Below are positions 35,001-47,285 of a DNA stretch of 64,000 bases, piece after piece (within the stretch, counting starts at the first letter, position 1; each line of letters starts with the position of its first letter). The stretch is from Vishniacozyma victoriae (Eukaryota; Basidiomycota; Tremellomycetes; Tremellales; Bulleribasidiaceae): contig JADPYG010000093.1 of NCBI GenBank assembly GCA_017654735.1, positions 62,001 through 126,000 on the forward strand, given 5' to 3'. A program made the position numbers and the translations under genes. The notes beneath the pieces were generated by a model. That model was not told where the DNA came from. It searched no databases and was given only the letters and a program-made list of their open reading frames with translations.

Positions 35001-35556
35001 TTGGCGACATCGCGTCTTCTGGAACTGGGATCCGGCGCCGTGGAGGGACAGCTAGTGGTTGAGTACTCGTATTTGTATTTGCACTGTTGGTAGGTGGTGA
35101 TAGGGTAGGAATGAGGGAGATCGATTCGCCTAGACTGACTACCGGAAGAGGTGACGACAGTGGTGAAGGGGAATGAGGATCGTTGACACCTGATCTCGCC
35201 AGGGGAGCAGGTCGAGTCAAGGCGGGATGGGATGCATCGATAAGTCGTGGAGATGATTGTAATTGAGCTTGTTGGCGCTGATACTGTCTCTGAGCGAATG
35301 GGTTATTGGGCCGAAACCCGGAACCGGTACTAGGCGAAGAAGGTTTCCGAGTAGGCGATCCAGTACTGATATTGGTAGCAGGCGAAGTAGGTGTAGATCG
35401 AGGTTGGGGTAAGCCAGAAGCAGTAGGTCGAGAAGAGGGAGGAGTAGGTCGACCAAGTTGATCATGTCGAGGAGGCGAGATACCTACCCCAGCACCACCT
35501 GCCGGGGCGGATGCAGCGGGAGGAGTAGGTTTAGTAGTCTTGCTCGGGCTCATCAT
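32045..35556 (-). CDS. Rho GTPase-activating protein with proline-rich N-terminus and C-terminal coiled coil
   Basis: Switches off a Rho/Cdc42-type GTPase controlling polarity or wall synthesis. The start at 35556 opens about 300 residues of Ser/Pro-rich disordered sequence (MMSPSKTTKPTPPAASAPAG and on). A compact segment follows at about 34605-34392 (IRVRLRLIHRLGAVLGVEAA ... YIDITGQEIIIGPAGTTVVI), not matched to a known domain. The RhoGAP domain covers about 34140-33250: SLIGGQKHELPLVVFTVIEE, arginine finger in PGIFRLAGDGTRISHL, LTGLVKRYVRDMPEPILDES and FGPAMVAARGRG. After another Ser-rich linker a coiled coil (EITDLQAQLTATLASLETAR to EARERLEKIKATLFAIT) ends at the TGA 32045-32047. Roughly 1,050-1,100 residues. 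The target GTPase cannot be told from sequence. Confidence 0.9.
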
Positions 35557-35917
35557 GGCGAGCTAAAGCCGATCAGTATCGGTCGTGTGGGATAAACGAG
35601 TGAAAGTCCAGTAAAAACTGATGGTCGGGTAGCTAAAGTAAGGGAAATGACGTTGAAAAGGTAATAATGTAAAAGAGACTCTGTCAATCAGACTATCCGG
35701 TTGATTAGTATGTGCTTGGTCGTAAATCCACTAGTGAGTGGGGTAAGGCCGAGTCAGATCAGATTAATGGAAACTTTCCATCCGAGACATGTCTCACTCC
35801 TATCGCCGAGAGATATTACGCCTCAAACACCAGCCCACCAAACACGTTTCAGTATCTCATGCATGTATGCATGTGCAGATGTCGTCATGCATAGCATGAT
35901 CAGGATAAGGATATCGT
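35557..35917. other. Spacer between RhoGAP start and VPH1 stop
   Basis: 361 bp between two minus-strand genes. It contains the RhoGAP promoter and the VPH1 3' UTR. No other feature was seen. Confidence 0.45.
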
Positions 35918-38803
35918 CTAAGCATCGGCTTCTTTGCCGATCATCTCGAAGCTGAGCGGAGTGAATGGCTGAGACATCAGTTTCTGCAAATTCAAGTATG
36001 GTATTGGGACTCACGTATCCACCAGCCATGTAGTGTTTACCGTTAGCCTCGACCCAGTGGAGTCGGAGAGCGTGCAAGAAAGCAGAGAGACCCTCCATGG
36101 TGACTAGGATACCCAAAGTCATCGAGAACCACATTCCAAAGATGAAGACGAGGAAGAGTACACCGACAAAGGTCGATCCCTGCCATCCAAATGCACCTTC
36201 AAGTGTCATCTGGTAAAGAACCTCGGACAATTGGGCGTGGGCAAGCGATAGAGCCCATAGTCGAAGGTAAGAGGCGGTGTTGGAGATACAACCGAGACAG
36301 AACTCGATAGTGTGAATGACCTGGTGGACAATGATATCTCCCATGTCGAATGGCTGATCGTCAGCTGAACTCGAGTGCACTTTGAGAGGAACTTACATGA
36401 TCATCCTCATCATTCTGAGCGACAGCCTGCCCTGCACCCTCCTCCTCATCCTCCATATCCTCATCGGTAGAAGGCCTGCCGTTGTCCTGCCCAACCAATC
36501 CCTGGTATCCCTGTCCCTTGATAGCCTGATGCTCCTTGTAGAGCATGTATGGCTTCAAGCACAACATCCATGGAACACAGACAAGGGCGATCAAAAGCAA
36601 GACGACCTGAACGAATGCCTGGCCAGCGTAGAGTTGCGATCCGTCCTCGATAGTTCCAGGCGACAAGAACATGTAGATCAACATGTTGAGCAAATTGGGT
36701 GGGGAGGTAGACGAAGTCGACCAGTCGATGGACCACTTGTAGATGATACAGACGACGAGATAACCGAAGATACTGTGGAAGAAGAGCATCTGGGGGATGA
36801 ACTCGGAATAGATGTTGAGGTACTTCTTGAAATGCAAGTGGTTTGGGACTTGTAGGCAAATGGCGAATGTCATCTAATCATCAGCTGAAGTCTCGAGCAG
36901 AGGTAGTCAACTCACGTGAACGATACCAATAATGATGGACATCTTCATCTTGAGCGAGTTGGTGAAGATGAGGGCGTTGTCGGCTCCATTCCAGTATGGG
37001 TCGATACCGAAGGGATAGACATTGCCGTTGGGAATACCAGAAACCGATCCCTCTCTGTCCTCGGGCCAGTCAAATCCGTTGGTGAAGAGGTGCAATGACT
37101 TGGAGAAAATATCGTTGTAGATGAACCCAGTGAAGATCGAGAAAGCACCCATCAACAGGATCAGGTATCGACCACTACGATGTTAGCTGATGACGATATA
37201 AAGGACAAAAATGCTCACAAGAAGAATGTCTCGACGTTCTCATTGACTCCAGCACTGGCAATCTGCTTTTCAAAGATGCACATGGCGAGAGCGGCGAGGA
37301 ACATGATGATTCCATGACCGATATCACCAAACATGACAGCGAACAAGAAAGGGAAAGTGATGACGGCGAATAGACCGGGGTTGACTTCCTGGTAAGTTGC
37401 GATACCGTACGAATCGATGATAGTCTGGAAACCAGAAGTAAATTTGTCGGTTCGGTGGAAGGTTGGAGGAGTCTGGTGAGTTCGAAGTTCCGACAAAATC
37501 GCAGGAACAGAAGTACCGGCAGTATCGACTGCTCGCCTTAGACCAAGTTGGATCGAGGTAATATCTCGGGATGGACACCAACCCTCAGCAACCAGGGTCT
37601 TTCGGCCTTGGTCGTAGCTGAGAAGATTGAGAGTCTTGTAGATCTCCTCCTCCCGTCCAACAGCATCTTTCCAAGCTTCCAAGCTTTCCGCGATCCTGCT
37701 GAGCTCGACTCGTCGGGTTTGGGCCATGTTGTACAAGACTGAATCGACGTCTTCCAGTCGTGCGGATACTTCTCGCAAAGCATCGGCACGCTTGTCTTGG
37801 GACGAGTCGATGTTGAATAGGGTGCCTCCCATTGAATCGGCGACTTTCCGGATCTTGGCGAGAAGTTCAGGTCCGTGCGCGAAAATGATGAAGACATCCT
37901 TGTGGGTCTCTTCGGCAGTGACGGGGTTGACGAATGGCTCCTCGATTTCTGACGGTCAGCTTGAATGCAACAAAGTGAGCCAGCCAGCTTACCTGAGTAG
38001 TTCATGTACAAGTTACCCCTGAGGACTCGCCACAAAATCCTCTCGAAAGTAGGCATCTTGGTCCTCTCGATGGTACCAGCTACAAAGTCGAGATCGAAGC
38101 CCGAGGTTCCCTCTCCAGGTAGTTGTCCGTACTCGGCAGCATGTTCCAGCAATGGAGCAGTTCCATCTCCATCGTCGAACGAGCCTCGGATCTCGGTATG
38201 CCGATGTTCAGCCTGATTCATCAGCTCCACACTCAACACCTGTGACTATCGACTGACCTCGTTGAAGAATCCAGCGGTCTCCCTGAGGACCGATTTCTTC
38301 TCTTCAAGCTGGCTCTTTCTCTTTCCAAGCTCTTCCCAACTCTTGTTCATCTCTCCGACCCGCCGTTCATGGTTCTTGAGCCTTTCCTCCAACTCGTCAA
38401 ATGCATTTTGAGCACGAGGTCCGACGGTGGTGAATGGCGGGATGGCGGAGAGTGGTGGGACACCGAGAGGGGGTGCGAGCGATTGGATCTGAGTTTGAAA
38501 GAGTCGTAGACGACGGGACGATTCTGCCAATCGACGTAGACGAGGGGTGAATGGTCGCTGGAAGGCGGTGACGTCGGGGTTGAGCTGACGGTCAGATTTG
38601 CTTCAAGTACGATCAAGCTTAGCTTACATCCTTGAACTGGAAGTTCCCTAGCTCTGCAAGCTCAGAAATGGTATCATGAGCTACTTCAGAGGGGATGTAC
38701 AACTGAACGAGGGACATCTCCTCCGAGCCTACGCGTCATCAGTAGAGTTCTTTCCCAATTTTACGATCGACTTACGGAACAAGGAGGGATAAGTGGTAGT
38801 CAT
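35918..38803 (-). CDS. VPH1: V-type H+-ATPase V0 subunit a
   Basis: Membrane subunit that forms the proton half-channels of the vacuolar/Golgi V-ATPase. The start at 38803 gives [10 protein letters not shown], then [20 protein letters not shown], the conserved N-terminus. The cytosolic arm holds a coiled coil ([20 protein letters not shown]) and [20 protein letters not shown]. The membrane half starts near 37350: [20 protein letters not shown], then [20 protein letters not shown] and [20 protein letters not shown] with the essential arginine of the proton path in the YLRLW motif. The last exon codes [20 protein letters not shown] with TAG at 35918-35920. About 840 residues, the normal family length. 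It is divergent from SLC1 with only 228 bp between starts. Whether it is the vacuolar or Golgi isoform cannot be told, but it is probably the only copy as in many basidiomycetes. Confidence 0.96.
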
Positions 38804-39031
38804 CTTGACTCTTTTGTCGATCTACTATCTGATCTGACAAAGAGTTGAATAGCCTTAGAGTATAGTTCAAAGGAGTAACAGGTGTGAGGGGGAGCTTCCG
38901 AGAGAGAGGGAGGAGGAGGAGGATACCGGTGCCGCTGTCCGGGAATGTCGAGTGTGGCACTTTTACCATAGGCTATCCTGCACCACTCACCATTCATTCA
39001 CTCTAGTCTTTAGTAGTTACTTGTGTATAAC
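38804..39031. promoter_or_regulatory. Compact divergent promoter, VPH1 / SLC1
   Basis: 228 bp separate the two start codons, so both core promoters must overlap. Long purine/pyrimidine-biased stretches occur (GAGAGAGAGGGAGGAGGAGG near 38900), typical of nucleosome-free divergent promoters. Confidence 0.5.
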
Positions 39032-40279
39032 ATGTCGGCCATTTGGTTCAAGTTCAGGGCAGCCATGTACACAGTCACCCTCTTGACTGTGTCCATATGG
39101 GCGGTATTTATCGCATTCGTCGCGACAATATGTGGAAGACGGCTTAATACCAACTTCTACGTCGCCCGGACTTTCTACGCCGTTGCCGGAACCCTCATGG
39201 GATGGACGATCGACGTAGAGGGCGAAGAGTATCTCTGGGAAGGAACTGGTCAGGGAGATAAAGCCAAGGGAAGGCCAAGGAGTGCTGTCATGGTTGGGAA
39301 CCACCAAAGGTAAGCTGTCCGAATTCCTTGACCTGACATGGAGCTGACCATTAGCTTCGTCGACATCATCTACCTCGGGAGGATAATGCCTAAATCTGCT
39401 GCTATTGTACGTATAGCTCTGTCGTCTTCAAGAGTACAATCATGACTGACGGGCAGATGGCCAAGAAATCGATCCGCTTAATACCGGGTCTAGGATGGTT
39501 CATGCTCATGTCTGGAGCTGTCTTTATCGATCGGTCAAACAACAAATCAGCTATTGCCAGTATGACTCAAGCTGGAGACGACATGAAGCAGAAAAATGTG
39601 AGCTGCTCGCCTCTTGGCTGGTAGGATTTCAAGCTGATGATGCAGATCTCGTTATGGATCTTCCCAGAGGGAACGAGGCATTTATCGCCCGAGCCTAATT
39701 TACTGCCATTCAAAAAGGGTGCTTTCTACCTCGCTGTCCAATGTATGTCCTCTCACTCTGCAGAAACGTATACTGACGAATAGCCGGAGTAGCTATAGTG
39801 CCAGTAGTATGCCAGAACTACCACCACCTCTTCAACGGCAAGACACGTTTCAAATCTGGACACATCAAAATCAAGGGTACGCTTGACAGAAGGGGAAGGG
39901 GTGCCAAAGCTGATATCCAGTCCTACCCCCAATCTCCACAGACGGCCTCACATCAGCAGACGTCCCGAAACTAGTAGAGCAGACGCGCGACGCGATGCTC
40001 AAAGCCCTACGCGAGATCCACAACCCTACCAACCCCACATCACCCCCACGGCCGACATTACCACATACCGATTCCCAGGAAGCCCTCCTCTCTCGAGCAA
40101 GTATCGCATCAGACAACTATGGTACTCAGGAAGATCAGGCTGGAGTCGAAGAATCACTAAAAGCGACATCACCATCTGAAATAGCTCCACAAACGCTGGA
40201 GACGGAGGGATCAAAGAATGGAAAGAATAGTGGAAAGGGAAAGAAGGGAAAGAAATCAAAACAATTGTCCATAGCGTGA
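39032..40279 (+). CDS. SLC1: 1-acyl-sn-glycerol-3-phosphate acyltransferase
   Basis: PlsC-family enzyme that makes phosphatidic acid from lysophosphatidic acid in the ER or lipid-droplet membrane. Start ATG 39032 ([18 protein letters not shown], membrane segment); an in-frame ATG three codons upstream at 39023 is possible. Motif I, NHQSFVD (the H-x4-D catalytic pair), is formed across an intron near 39312-39353. Motif II/III region: [30 protein letters not shown], the substrate-binding motif, is at about 39660-39680, and [13 protein letters not shown] at about 39795. The C-terminus is a lysine/serine-rich tail after about 40100, ending KKSKQLSIA with TGA at 40277-40279. About seven introns; some 330 residues. 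The family could also include lysocardiolipin acyltransferases, but motif spacing fits Slc1. Confidence 0.92.
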
Positions 40280-40424
40280 GCTTAATTTTGTAGCTTGTCA
40301 ATGGATGTTTAGGATGTATGGGCTTATCTGTCTTTTCCATGCTGCCCGCTTCCACCTTCTCCATCATGCTCCTCGTGATCGATAACAACTTCCTGCTTCC
40401 GTCAATCAATTTGGGTATCTCAGG

Positions 40425-42103
40425 ATGATATCTGACTTCTTCCTTCCCGTCATCGGAGGTGTCGAAGGACACATCTACAGTCTCAGTGTGGAGCTCATGA
40501 AACGAGGTCACAGAGTATGCAACCATCTTCCAGATCGACTTCTGCAGAGAAGCTGACATACAGGTAATAGTAATAACGCACCACCACTCGAACCGAAAGG
40601 GGATCCGATACCTAGCCCCCGGCCTGAAAGTATACCACCTCCCAATAGTCCCAATAGCATCCCAAGCAACACTCCCCCAATTCCTCCTCTTCCTCCCATA
40701 CTTTCGACATATAATGATTAGGGAGAATATCGACTTGGTCCATGGCCATGGGACGTTATCGTCATTAGCCCACGAGGCGATGTATCATTCCCATTTATTG
40801 GGGATACGGAGTGTATTTACAGATCACTCATTGTTTGGGTTTGGGGATGCAGTGGGAGTGTTGACTAATAAGCTGTTGGCGGGGGCGTTGAGGAATGTAG
40901 ATGGGGTCATATGTGTTAGCAATACTGGGTACGTCTCGTCATTCATCAAATGTACGCGGCTGATGAAGCAGACGGGAGAATACAGTACTACGAGCACAAC
41001 TCGATCCGAACCTCGTGTATGTGATTCCGAACGCCCTGATCGCCGATCAATTCAAGCCATCCCCGGTAATCAACAATCCAGAACATAGTAAGTTCACCCC
41101 TCCTGGTCCTCGAATTACTCCGAACGGGACCGACGGGGGAACAGTGAAGGAAAGTACTGAGAGATAGTAACGATAATAACCCTATCCCGACTAGTCTATC
41201 GAAAAGGCATAGACCTCCTAGTAGCATCCGCCCCGACTATATGCGACCTCTTCCCCGAAGTCCGATTCGTCGTAGGTGGGGACGGACCAAAGATGGTAGA
41301 ACTGGAACAAATGAGGGAGAAATATAGGCTGCAAGATAGGATCACTTTGTTGGGGAGTATAAAACCTCATGATGTTCAATCGGTTCGTACCTGCCCGACT
41401 GCTTTTATACGGACACTGATGGCAGGTATTGAACCAAGGTCAAATATATCTAAATACATCGTTGACCGAGGCCTTTGGGATTAGTATCATCGAAGCTGCC
41501 TCTGCTGGCCTATTTGTGGTTTCGACGAAAGTGGGTGGGATCCCGGAAATCCTACCGGACGACATGATTGAATTCGCAAGAGCAGATGAAGACGGTGAGT
41601 GACCCAATCTCCAGATGACATTGTGATGAGGTGCAGGCTGATGGCAGATATAATCCGAGCACTCAGTCGAGCAATTGAGACCATCAAGGCTGCAAGACAT
41701 GATCCGGTAAAAGCCCACGAGAGGGTGAAGGGGATGTACGCCTGGTCAGACGTTGCAGAGAGGACCGAAATGGTTTATACGAATGCGATGGCGTCTCCCA
41801 GGAAGGATACATATGAGCGTTTGAGTCGGTACGTCAAACATCCTTGGGGTCCTTTGTGTGATGGGGAGAAGCTGATTATAGTTTGATAACGCTCGGCCCT
41901 GTGTTTGGTCCCATACTATGTATTATCATGGCTGTACAGCATCACTTCTTTTGGTTCTTGGAATGGTATGACCCAAGAGAGGGAATAGATCTAGTCGAGG
42001 ATCACTGGACCAAAGACGGATTTCAGCGGGTAAGTAGATCCTCTCAGTGATCAGGACTAATATATAGGAGGTCAATCGAGAAAAGAGACAACAAGCCAAA
42101 TAG
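40425..42103 (+). CDS. GPI3: GPI-GlcNAc transferase catalytic subunit (PIG-A/Gpi3)
   Basis: GT4 glycosyltransferase that transfers GlcNAc to phosphatidylinositol, the first step of GPI-anchor synthesis at the ER. It begins [20 protein letters not shown], matching the family start except that the three or so residues normally before V/I-S-D are lacking; no upstream ATG is available in this frame, so a missed short 5' exon cannot be excluded. Exons continue [80 protein letters not shown] and [15 protein letters not shown]. The E-x7-E donor motif is [15 protein letters not shown] near 41475. A C-terminal membrane anchor ([20 protein letters not shown]) leads to [15 protein letters not shown] at 42101-42103. 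It lies 145 bp after SLC1 on the same strand. Several surface proteins in this window would depend on it. Confidence 0.94.
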
Positions 42104-42188
42104 TTCAGGAGATCATCGTTGTATATATATCAATCCTATAATAAATTATTGCATATGCATCATCTAATTCACAATCTCAACCAATGGG

Positions 42189-45100
42189 CTAGAGCGGAAC
42201 GGCAACCCGTCCAAACACATTATCACCCTCATATTCCAACAACTCACAATCTCTAGGATCAGAGTCTCGGACTCCAGTATGGATTTGAGTCTCGACGCAG
42301 GCAAGATCCAAAGTGGAATCAAGGATCAGGACAGGATGATCTGTCTAATCAGTATCTTTGCAATTGATGGCGGAGATACGAAGGGGGACTCACGCCAAAT
42401 ACCGGCTGAATAACTTAGACCCTTATCAGAGGTCATGATGAATGATTTCATAGTTGTTGGATCGGGTTTGTCGTCTGTTGGTATCAGCCTGACTTCCGTT
42501 ATTAGTAGAGACGGACTTACCCTTCCCATTCTGAGCGACGATGACCAAAAACTCTCCTCCTGCAGGTAAAGCCTCCTCACCTTTTCCTGGCCACTTCTCA
42601 TCAGCTTTCAACCTTCTCAAGAGGGAAGGAGACCTACATCACCCTTGGCCATCGGAATGAAAGCTTGAGAAGTATACATATGCCTCTCCATCAATCTCAC
42701 ATCAAATACCCTACCTCGCTCCAATCCGACCTTCTTGGTAGCCCTGTACACTCCAATACCAGTATACGCCCCCTCGGGATAAGAGGATGTAACATCCGCA
42801 AGTCGACAGTATTTCTCAACATTGGCGGTAGGGTTTGATTGAACGATCATATCCTCTTTCCTAGTCTTCGGATCAGGGTGAGCTTGGATAATCTGACCAT
42901 ATGGAGCGAAATTTTCGGGAGTGATAGTCTCGGGATGAATGGGGATAGCAGAAGGTTGGAGTGAGTGGGTCAATGCGTCGATTGCGTTCGTGGCTTTGGC
43001 GAGTAGACCGGTAGCTGCGGCTGGTGCGCTAGGGTTTGGGGCGGTGGTGAGTAGGAATGGAGTGGCGGTGGGTTTGATATCGGTATAAGGGGGAATTGCG
43101 ACTTTGAAGAGCGTAGAGCCGGTCTTGTGGTTCTCGCAGTCAAGGATACTTCCTGCATCGCCGATTTGCTACCTGTCAGCGATAGCTCATAGGTGCAGAT
43201 AGTACTCACGGCTTCAACAACAGCGTAGTCCATTGGCTAGATGTCAGTGTTTTTTACATTGACTTCGGCTCGACTTACCCCGTCGACAGTCTTCATCGAG
43301 TGGTCTACCATCAGCCCCGACTACGGAATAAGATGCAGTACTCACGCCAGATCCCCTCGTCATACGATACACCCTGACTGCTAGTCGCCAAGAAAGCCCT
43401 CAAAGTGTTCAAGTCAGGCTTGTCGTCTTTCCCATTCAAGCATCCGATCACAACATATGCCCCACCCTGAACATCTTTCCTATCACCTTTACCCATAGGA
43501 ATAAACGCCTGGCTAGTATGTGCGTGACTACCATCAGCTCCAAACAAACCAGAAAGGACATACCGCTCTAAAACGGTGATATCGATAGTAACACCATTCT
43601 TGGTCTCGTGTTGAGGACCAAATGCTCTGATTGTGGAAATATGGAGTCCACCCCTCTTGAGCATACCCTCGGGGTATGTATGTTTGACATGAGCAAGTCT
43701 GTGGAATTTGGCTGCTGTGCCTTGGTTTGCTATGGACACGTCTGTTCCCTTTGGAGCAGACGATGGGAAAGAGTACCCTTGAATGACCTGACCGTATGGC
43801 TTGAATGCCTCGGTTGTGAGGGGAAGAGCAGGGATGGTGAGCACTGAGGGTGCAATGCCGGTGGTAGGAGAAGAAGGGGCGTAGGGGTACCCGAACACTC
43901 GAACTCGTTTACTTCCTCCATCTACCGTCAGCTCTGCTCACGTTTCATTGACATACCGGGATAGACGGAGTACCTGACATGAGAGAATACTTGATCCAAA
44001 GGAATGGAACGCTCAATATCAAAGTAGTGTTGCCTATGCGGTCCTAGTGGTTTCTTCTGAACGATAGTCGTCCATTTCGTATTCTCATCTGGCGAGTCAC
44101 CCTCGATGAGGGTAGCCTCAATCTTGCACGCCTTTCATCAGTATCTGTCAAGACAAGAGGACGTACGACAGGGTAATTTCCAGGATGGAATGCGGTATCA
44201 ACTTCCACAAATCTCACCACCCCTTTCCCTCCAGCTCCGAACTTGATGATTGCCCATTCACTCCTCTCCACCCCGTACAATGGTCCGTCCTTGGCGTATT
44301 TGCCCCGTTCATTTTGACTCCTTCGAGTCTCCCATCCGTCCGACATATCTACTCCTCTTCCGGGAAGGATCAGATTCTGAGGAGGGGAAAAGTTGGCATC
44401 GGAACAAGCAATGATGGTGGCAGACTCGAGGGCGGAACAGAGGTCGATAGGAGGTACCTCTGGACCTGGAAGGGTAGTGTAGGGTTTGGGAGGTGGGATT
44501 TGTCCATATGCTCTGAACCTTGCCTATTGTCAGCACACAGCCTGAAAAAGGGGCATACCATTCCACCGTCCGGGATCATCCTGACCATCAATGCACTCCA
44601 TTTTCCCTCTTTCCCCTCGGCGCCCAACTCGAAGATATGTCGGCTATTGGGTCCAAGTCCAGTCACGGGCAATATCTCCGTCCACCTAGAATCTTTTGAG
44701 TTAATTCTGACATTATGGCCGAGTTTGAGCTCGTCCTCGGAAAGGGTAATACCAAAGACGGAAGATTCAGGAGCTTCGTTACCACTAAAATGGGACGTGT
44801 CGATATCGACGTAATGGATATGAGCGAAGTCGGTAGCGAGCTTGATGATCACCCTTCTATCAGCTCCTCCTTGATCGAGACATACCAATCAAAAGAAGGG
44901 TTATGCCGTCTGGATTCCCATGCATCGTATAGAGCTCCGGTAGGGCCGAATTGGCCTTTCATAGACACACTTGGCTTATCTATCAGCCAGGGCTCTGGAA
45001 ACCGGAGTACATCTAACTTACGTATGGCTTGATCAGGTTGTCTTTGGAAGCAAAGAAATCATCTGATACAGATAGGACTTTACCGCCGAGAGTCTCGACA

Positions 45101-45209
45101 GTAACCTCTGAAGACTTAGCACGCGACGGATGAGAGTGGGTGACATACCGACGAACTTGTTTTTGAGCTGGGTATCAAATACCTCGAGCTGGATAGGAGT
45201 TGCTGGCAT
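42189..45209 (-). CDS. DAL2,3,3: Allantoicase / ureidoglycolate lyase / ureidoglycolate lyase fusion
   Basis: One gene carries two consecutive steps of purine-ring breakdown: allantoate to ureidoglycolate plus urea, then ureidoglycolate to glyoxylate plus urea. The start at 45209 ([20 protein letters not shown]) opens an allantoicase with both repeats: [58 protein letters not shown]; then [35 protein letters not shown] and [16 protein letters not shown]. Without a stop it runs on into a first lyase domain (about 43870-43150: [44 protein letters not shown] then [18 protein letters not shown]) and a second (about 42960-42189: [56 protein letters not shown]). TAG at 42189-42191. A fusion with the same order is known in Cryptococcus neoformans as DAL2,3,3. 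The introns at the domain junctions are in frame, so three separate genes are unlikely. Confidence 0.92.
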
Positions 45210-45548
45210 ATTTGATGAGTTGAGAATAGATGGGGAAGAAGCTGCTGGCTACGTTTGCTCTCTGTGTATATAGTCGGGGCAGCTAGCACGACTTTGGAAT
45301 AAAGTGGTCTACTCTTTCATATCAATCTCAGGCACTTTCATATCAATTCAAGAATCCGGCACAATCGGGTAGACGGCAGTCACCGGTTAGCAACGGTATC
45401 TCTATCTTGAGCCAATCAGCGAGTCTTGGGATTGCGGCTTCAAGTGACCATCCAATGCAGAGGTGATTGTAAACCCAATGTATGCATTTCACAACGTAGA
45501 CCGTCGGCTAGCTTTTAACAAATATATGTACCCTATGAACAATCCACC
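45210..45548 (-). promoter_or_regulatory. DAL2,3,3 promoter with paired GATA-containing direct repeats
   Basis: 339 bp between the DAL2,3,3 start and the stop of the upstream permease gene. A perfect 13-bp direct repeat, CTTTCATATCAAT, occurs at 45314-45326 and 45335-45347; the copies start 21 bp apart, two helical turns. On the coding strand each reads ATTGATATGAAAG and contains GATA. Two further TATCT (AGATA) motifs lie near 45400-45415. GATA factors control nitrogen-catabolite genes in fungi, so these are plausible binding sites. Confidence 0.5.
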
Positions 45549-47285
45549 CTAAACAATCTTGGCCCAAACCTTCTCCCATAGGTTCTTTGGTGCGGACTCC
45601 TCGTAACAGTCGGCCTCGATCTCTTCCAAACCCGAGAAGAAGTCCATCTCGGAAGGTCGAATCCACTTGGTCCGCTTGATGAATTTGTAGCCGACCCACA
45701 TGACGGGGAATACCCAGAGAGGTAGGTAATTGGTGATGAAAGTGGCAACGTCCCATTTACCGGAGAGGAAGACGGTGTAGGAAGAGAAGAATAGAATGAT
45801 CGAGATCAAGATGATGGCATACCAAGCGGCAATGGCGTTGTGGTTGAACCTGTTCTTGTATGGGAGGCTGTCTCGAGAGATTCCCTGAGCCTTCATTCCC
45901 TTGTGGAATCGAATGTAGGTGAATGCGATTGCCCACCAGGTGAGGAGACCACAAGCGGCAGTCAAGTTGGCGAGCCAACCAAAGACTTTACCGGCACCGG
46001 CAGAGAGCGACATGTAGGCGAGACCACCGAAGGCGGCACAGAAGACGAGCGCAACCCATGGGAGACCGCTCTTGGTAGTTCGGGCAAAGATCTTGGGTGC
46101 TTGTCGGGTAATGGCAAGACCGTAGAGAGCTCGGGAAGAGGTGAAGAGATCAGAAGAGGCGGCGGACCAGGCGGAAGTGAGGAGACAAGCGTTGATGATG
46201 GATGGAAGAGCGGGAATACCGGCCTGTCGGATAGCGATAACAAAGGGAGAAGCGAGAGCGTTTCCAGAGTTGAGCTTGAGACCAGGCGAGTCGGAAGGAA
46301 CGAGGATACCAATGATGAAAGTTCCACCGAGGTAGAAGATCAAGATTCGGATGTAGACCTTCTTGATGGAAGATGGTAGAGTCTTTCGGGGGTTTCGGGC
46401 CTCGGCAGCGGCAATGGCAACAATCTCGGTACCAATATAAGAAAAGGCGGCCTGGGTCAAGACGGCCCAGAAACCAAGGAATTGACCGAGCGAACCAGTG
46501 ATACCGGCGTACTGGGTAAAGGGACCTGGGTTCTTCCAGTACTTGAAACCGATAACCTCACCACTGGGTCCACCTCCGGCAGAGAGGATGATACCGAGTA
46601 GAATGAGACCGACAATTGTCAAGACTTTGATGGATGCGAACCAGAACTCGCATTCTCCGTAAACACCGGCACCAAGGAAGTTGATGACGACGACGACGAT
46701 GAGACAGATGGAGATCCAGGCGGCATTGTTGACAGACTTGTTCCAGAGGTTAATGAGGACGGCGGCGGCGGAAAGTTCGGCGGGCATGATAATGATCCAG
46801 TTGTACTGTTGGTCAGCTCTACCCATGTACGGAAGGAGATGAGCCACTTACGACGTAGTTCCATCCGACGGCAAAAGACAAGGCAGGGTCGACAAATCGA
46901 GCAGCGAGCGCAATGTGTCCTCCGGGAATAGGCAAGTAGGCAATCATTTCTCCGAGGGAGATCATGACAGAGTAACAGATGGAACCCATAAGGGTGTAAC
47001 CGAGGAAAAGACCGAGGGGACCACCATTGGCGAGGGCATTTCCGGTTCCGAGGAAGAGACCGGTTCCGATGACTCCTCCAATGGAGATCATGGCCATCTG
47101 TGGATCAGCAGGAGGCCTCGCGAGGTAGTGGCAGAACTCACATGACGAGACTTGAGTTGTCGCTTCAACCCACTGTGAACTTCTGGCTGTTCATCGTACT
47201 GGATCTGATGTCCTGGCTCAACAGCCGCTGTGAATCCATCATCTTCACCTCCAAACTTCTTATCGTGTTCGTGTTCTAGCGACAT
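45549..47285 (-). CDS. Amino-acid permease (APC superfamily, YAT type)
   Basis: Plasma-membrane amino-acid/proton symporter. Start ATG at 47285 (MSLEHEHDKKFGGEDDG), chosen because it begins the acidic cytoplasmic tail; an in-frame ATG 18 codons upstream would add an unusual hydrophobic leader. Exon 1 ends GLKRQLKSRH and continues MAMISIGGVIGTGLFLGTGN, the hallmark of the family (span 1 with the GGVIGTGLF substrate motif). Twelve spans follow, including CYSVMISLGEMIAYLPIPGG, the AAAEARNPRKTLP loop motif, ACLLTSAWSAASSDLFTSSR and GLLTWWAIAFTYIRFHKGMK. It ends EEIEADCYEESAPKNLWEKV, a typical C-terminal tail, with the stop at 45549-45551. Only three exons; about 540 residues. Substrate range is not predictable; general-permease relatives are repressed by good nitrogen sources, which fits the GATAAG motifs upstream. 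Confidence 0.93.

Noticed and set aside
42189..43898. Two separate ureidoglycolate lyase genes downstream of an allantoicase gene
   Set aside because: No stop codon or plausible start separates the domains; introns at the junctions keep the frame, giving one fusion protein.
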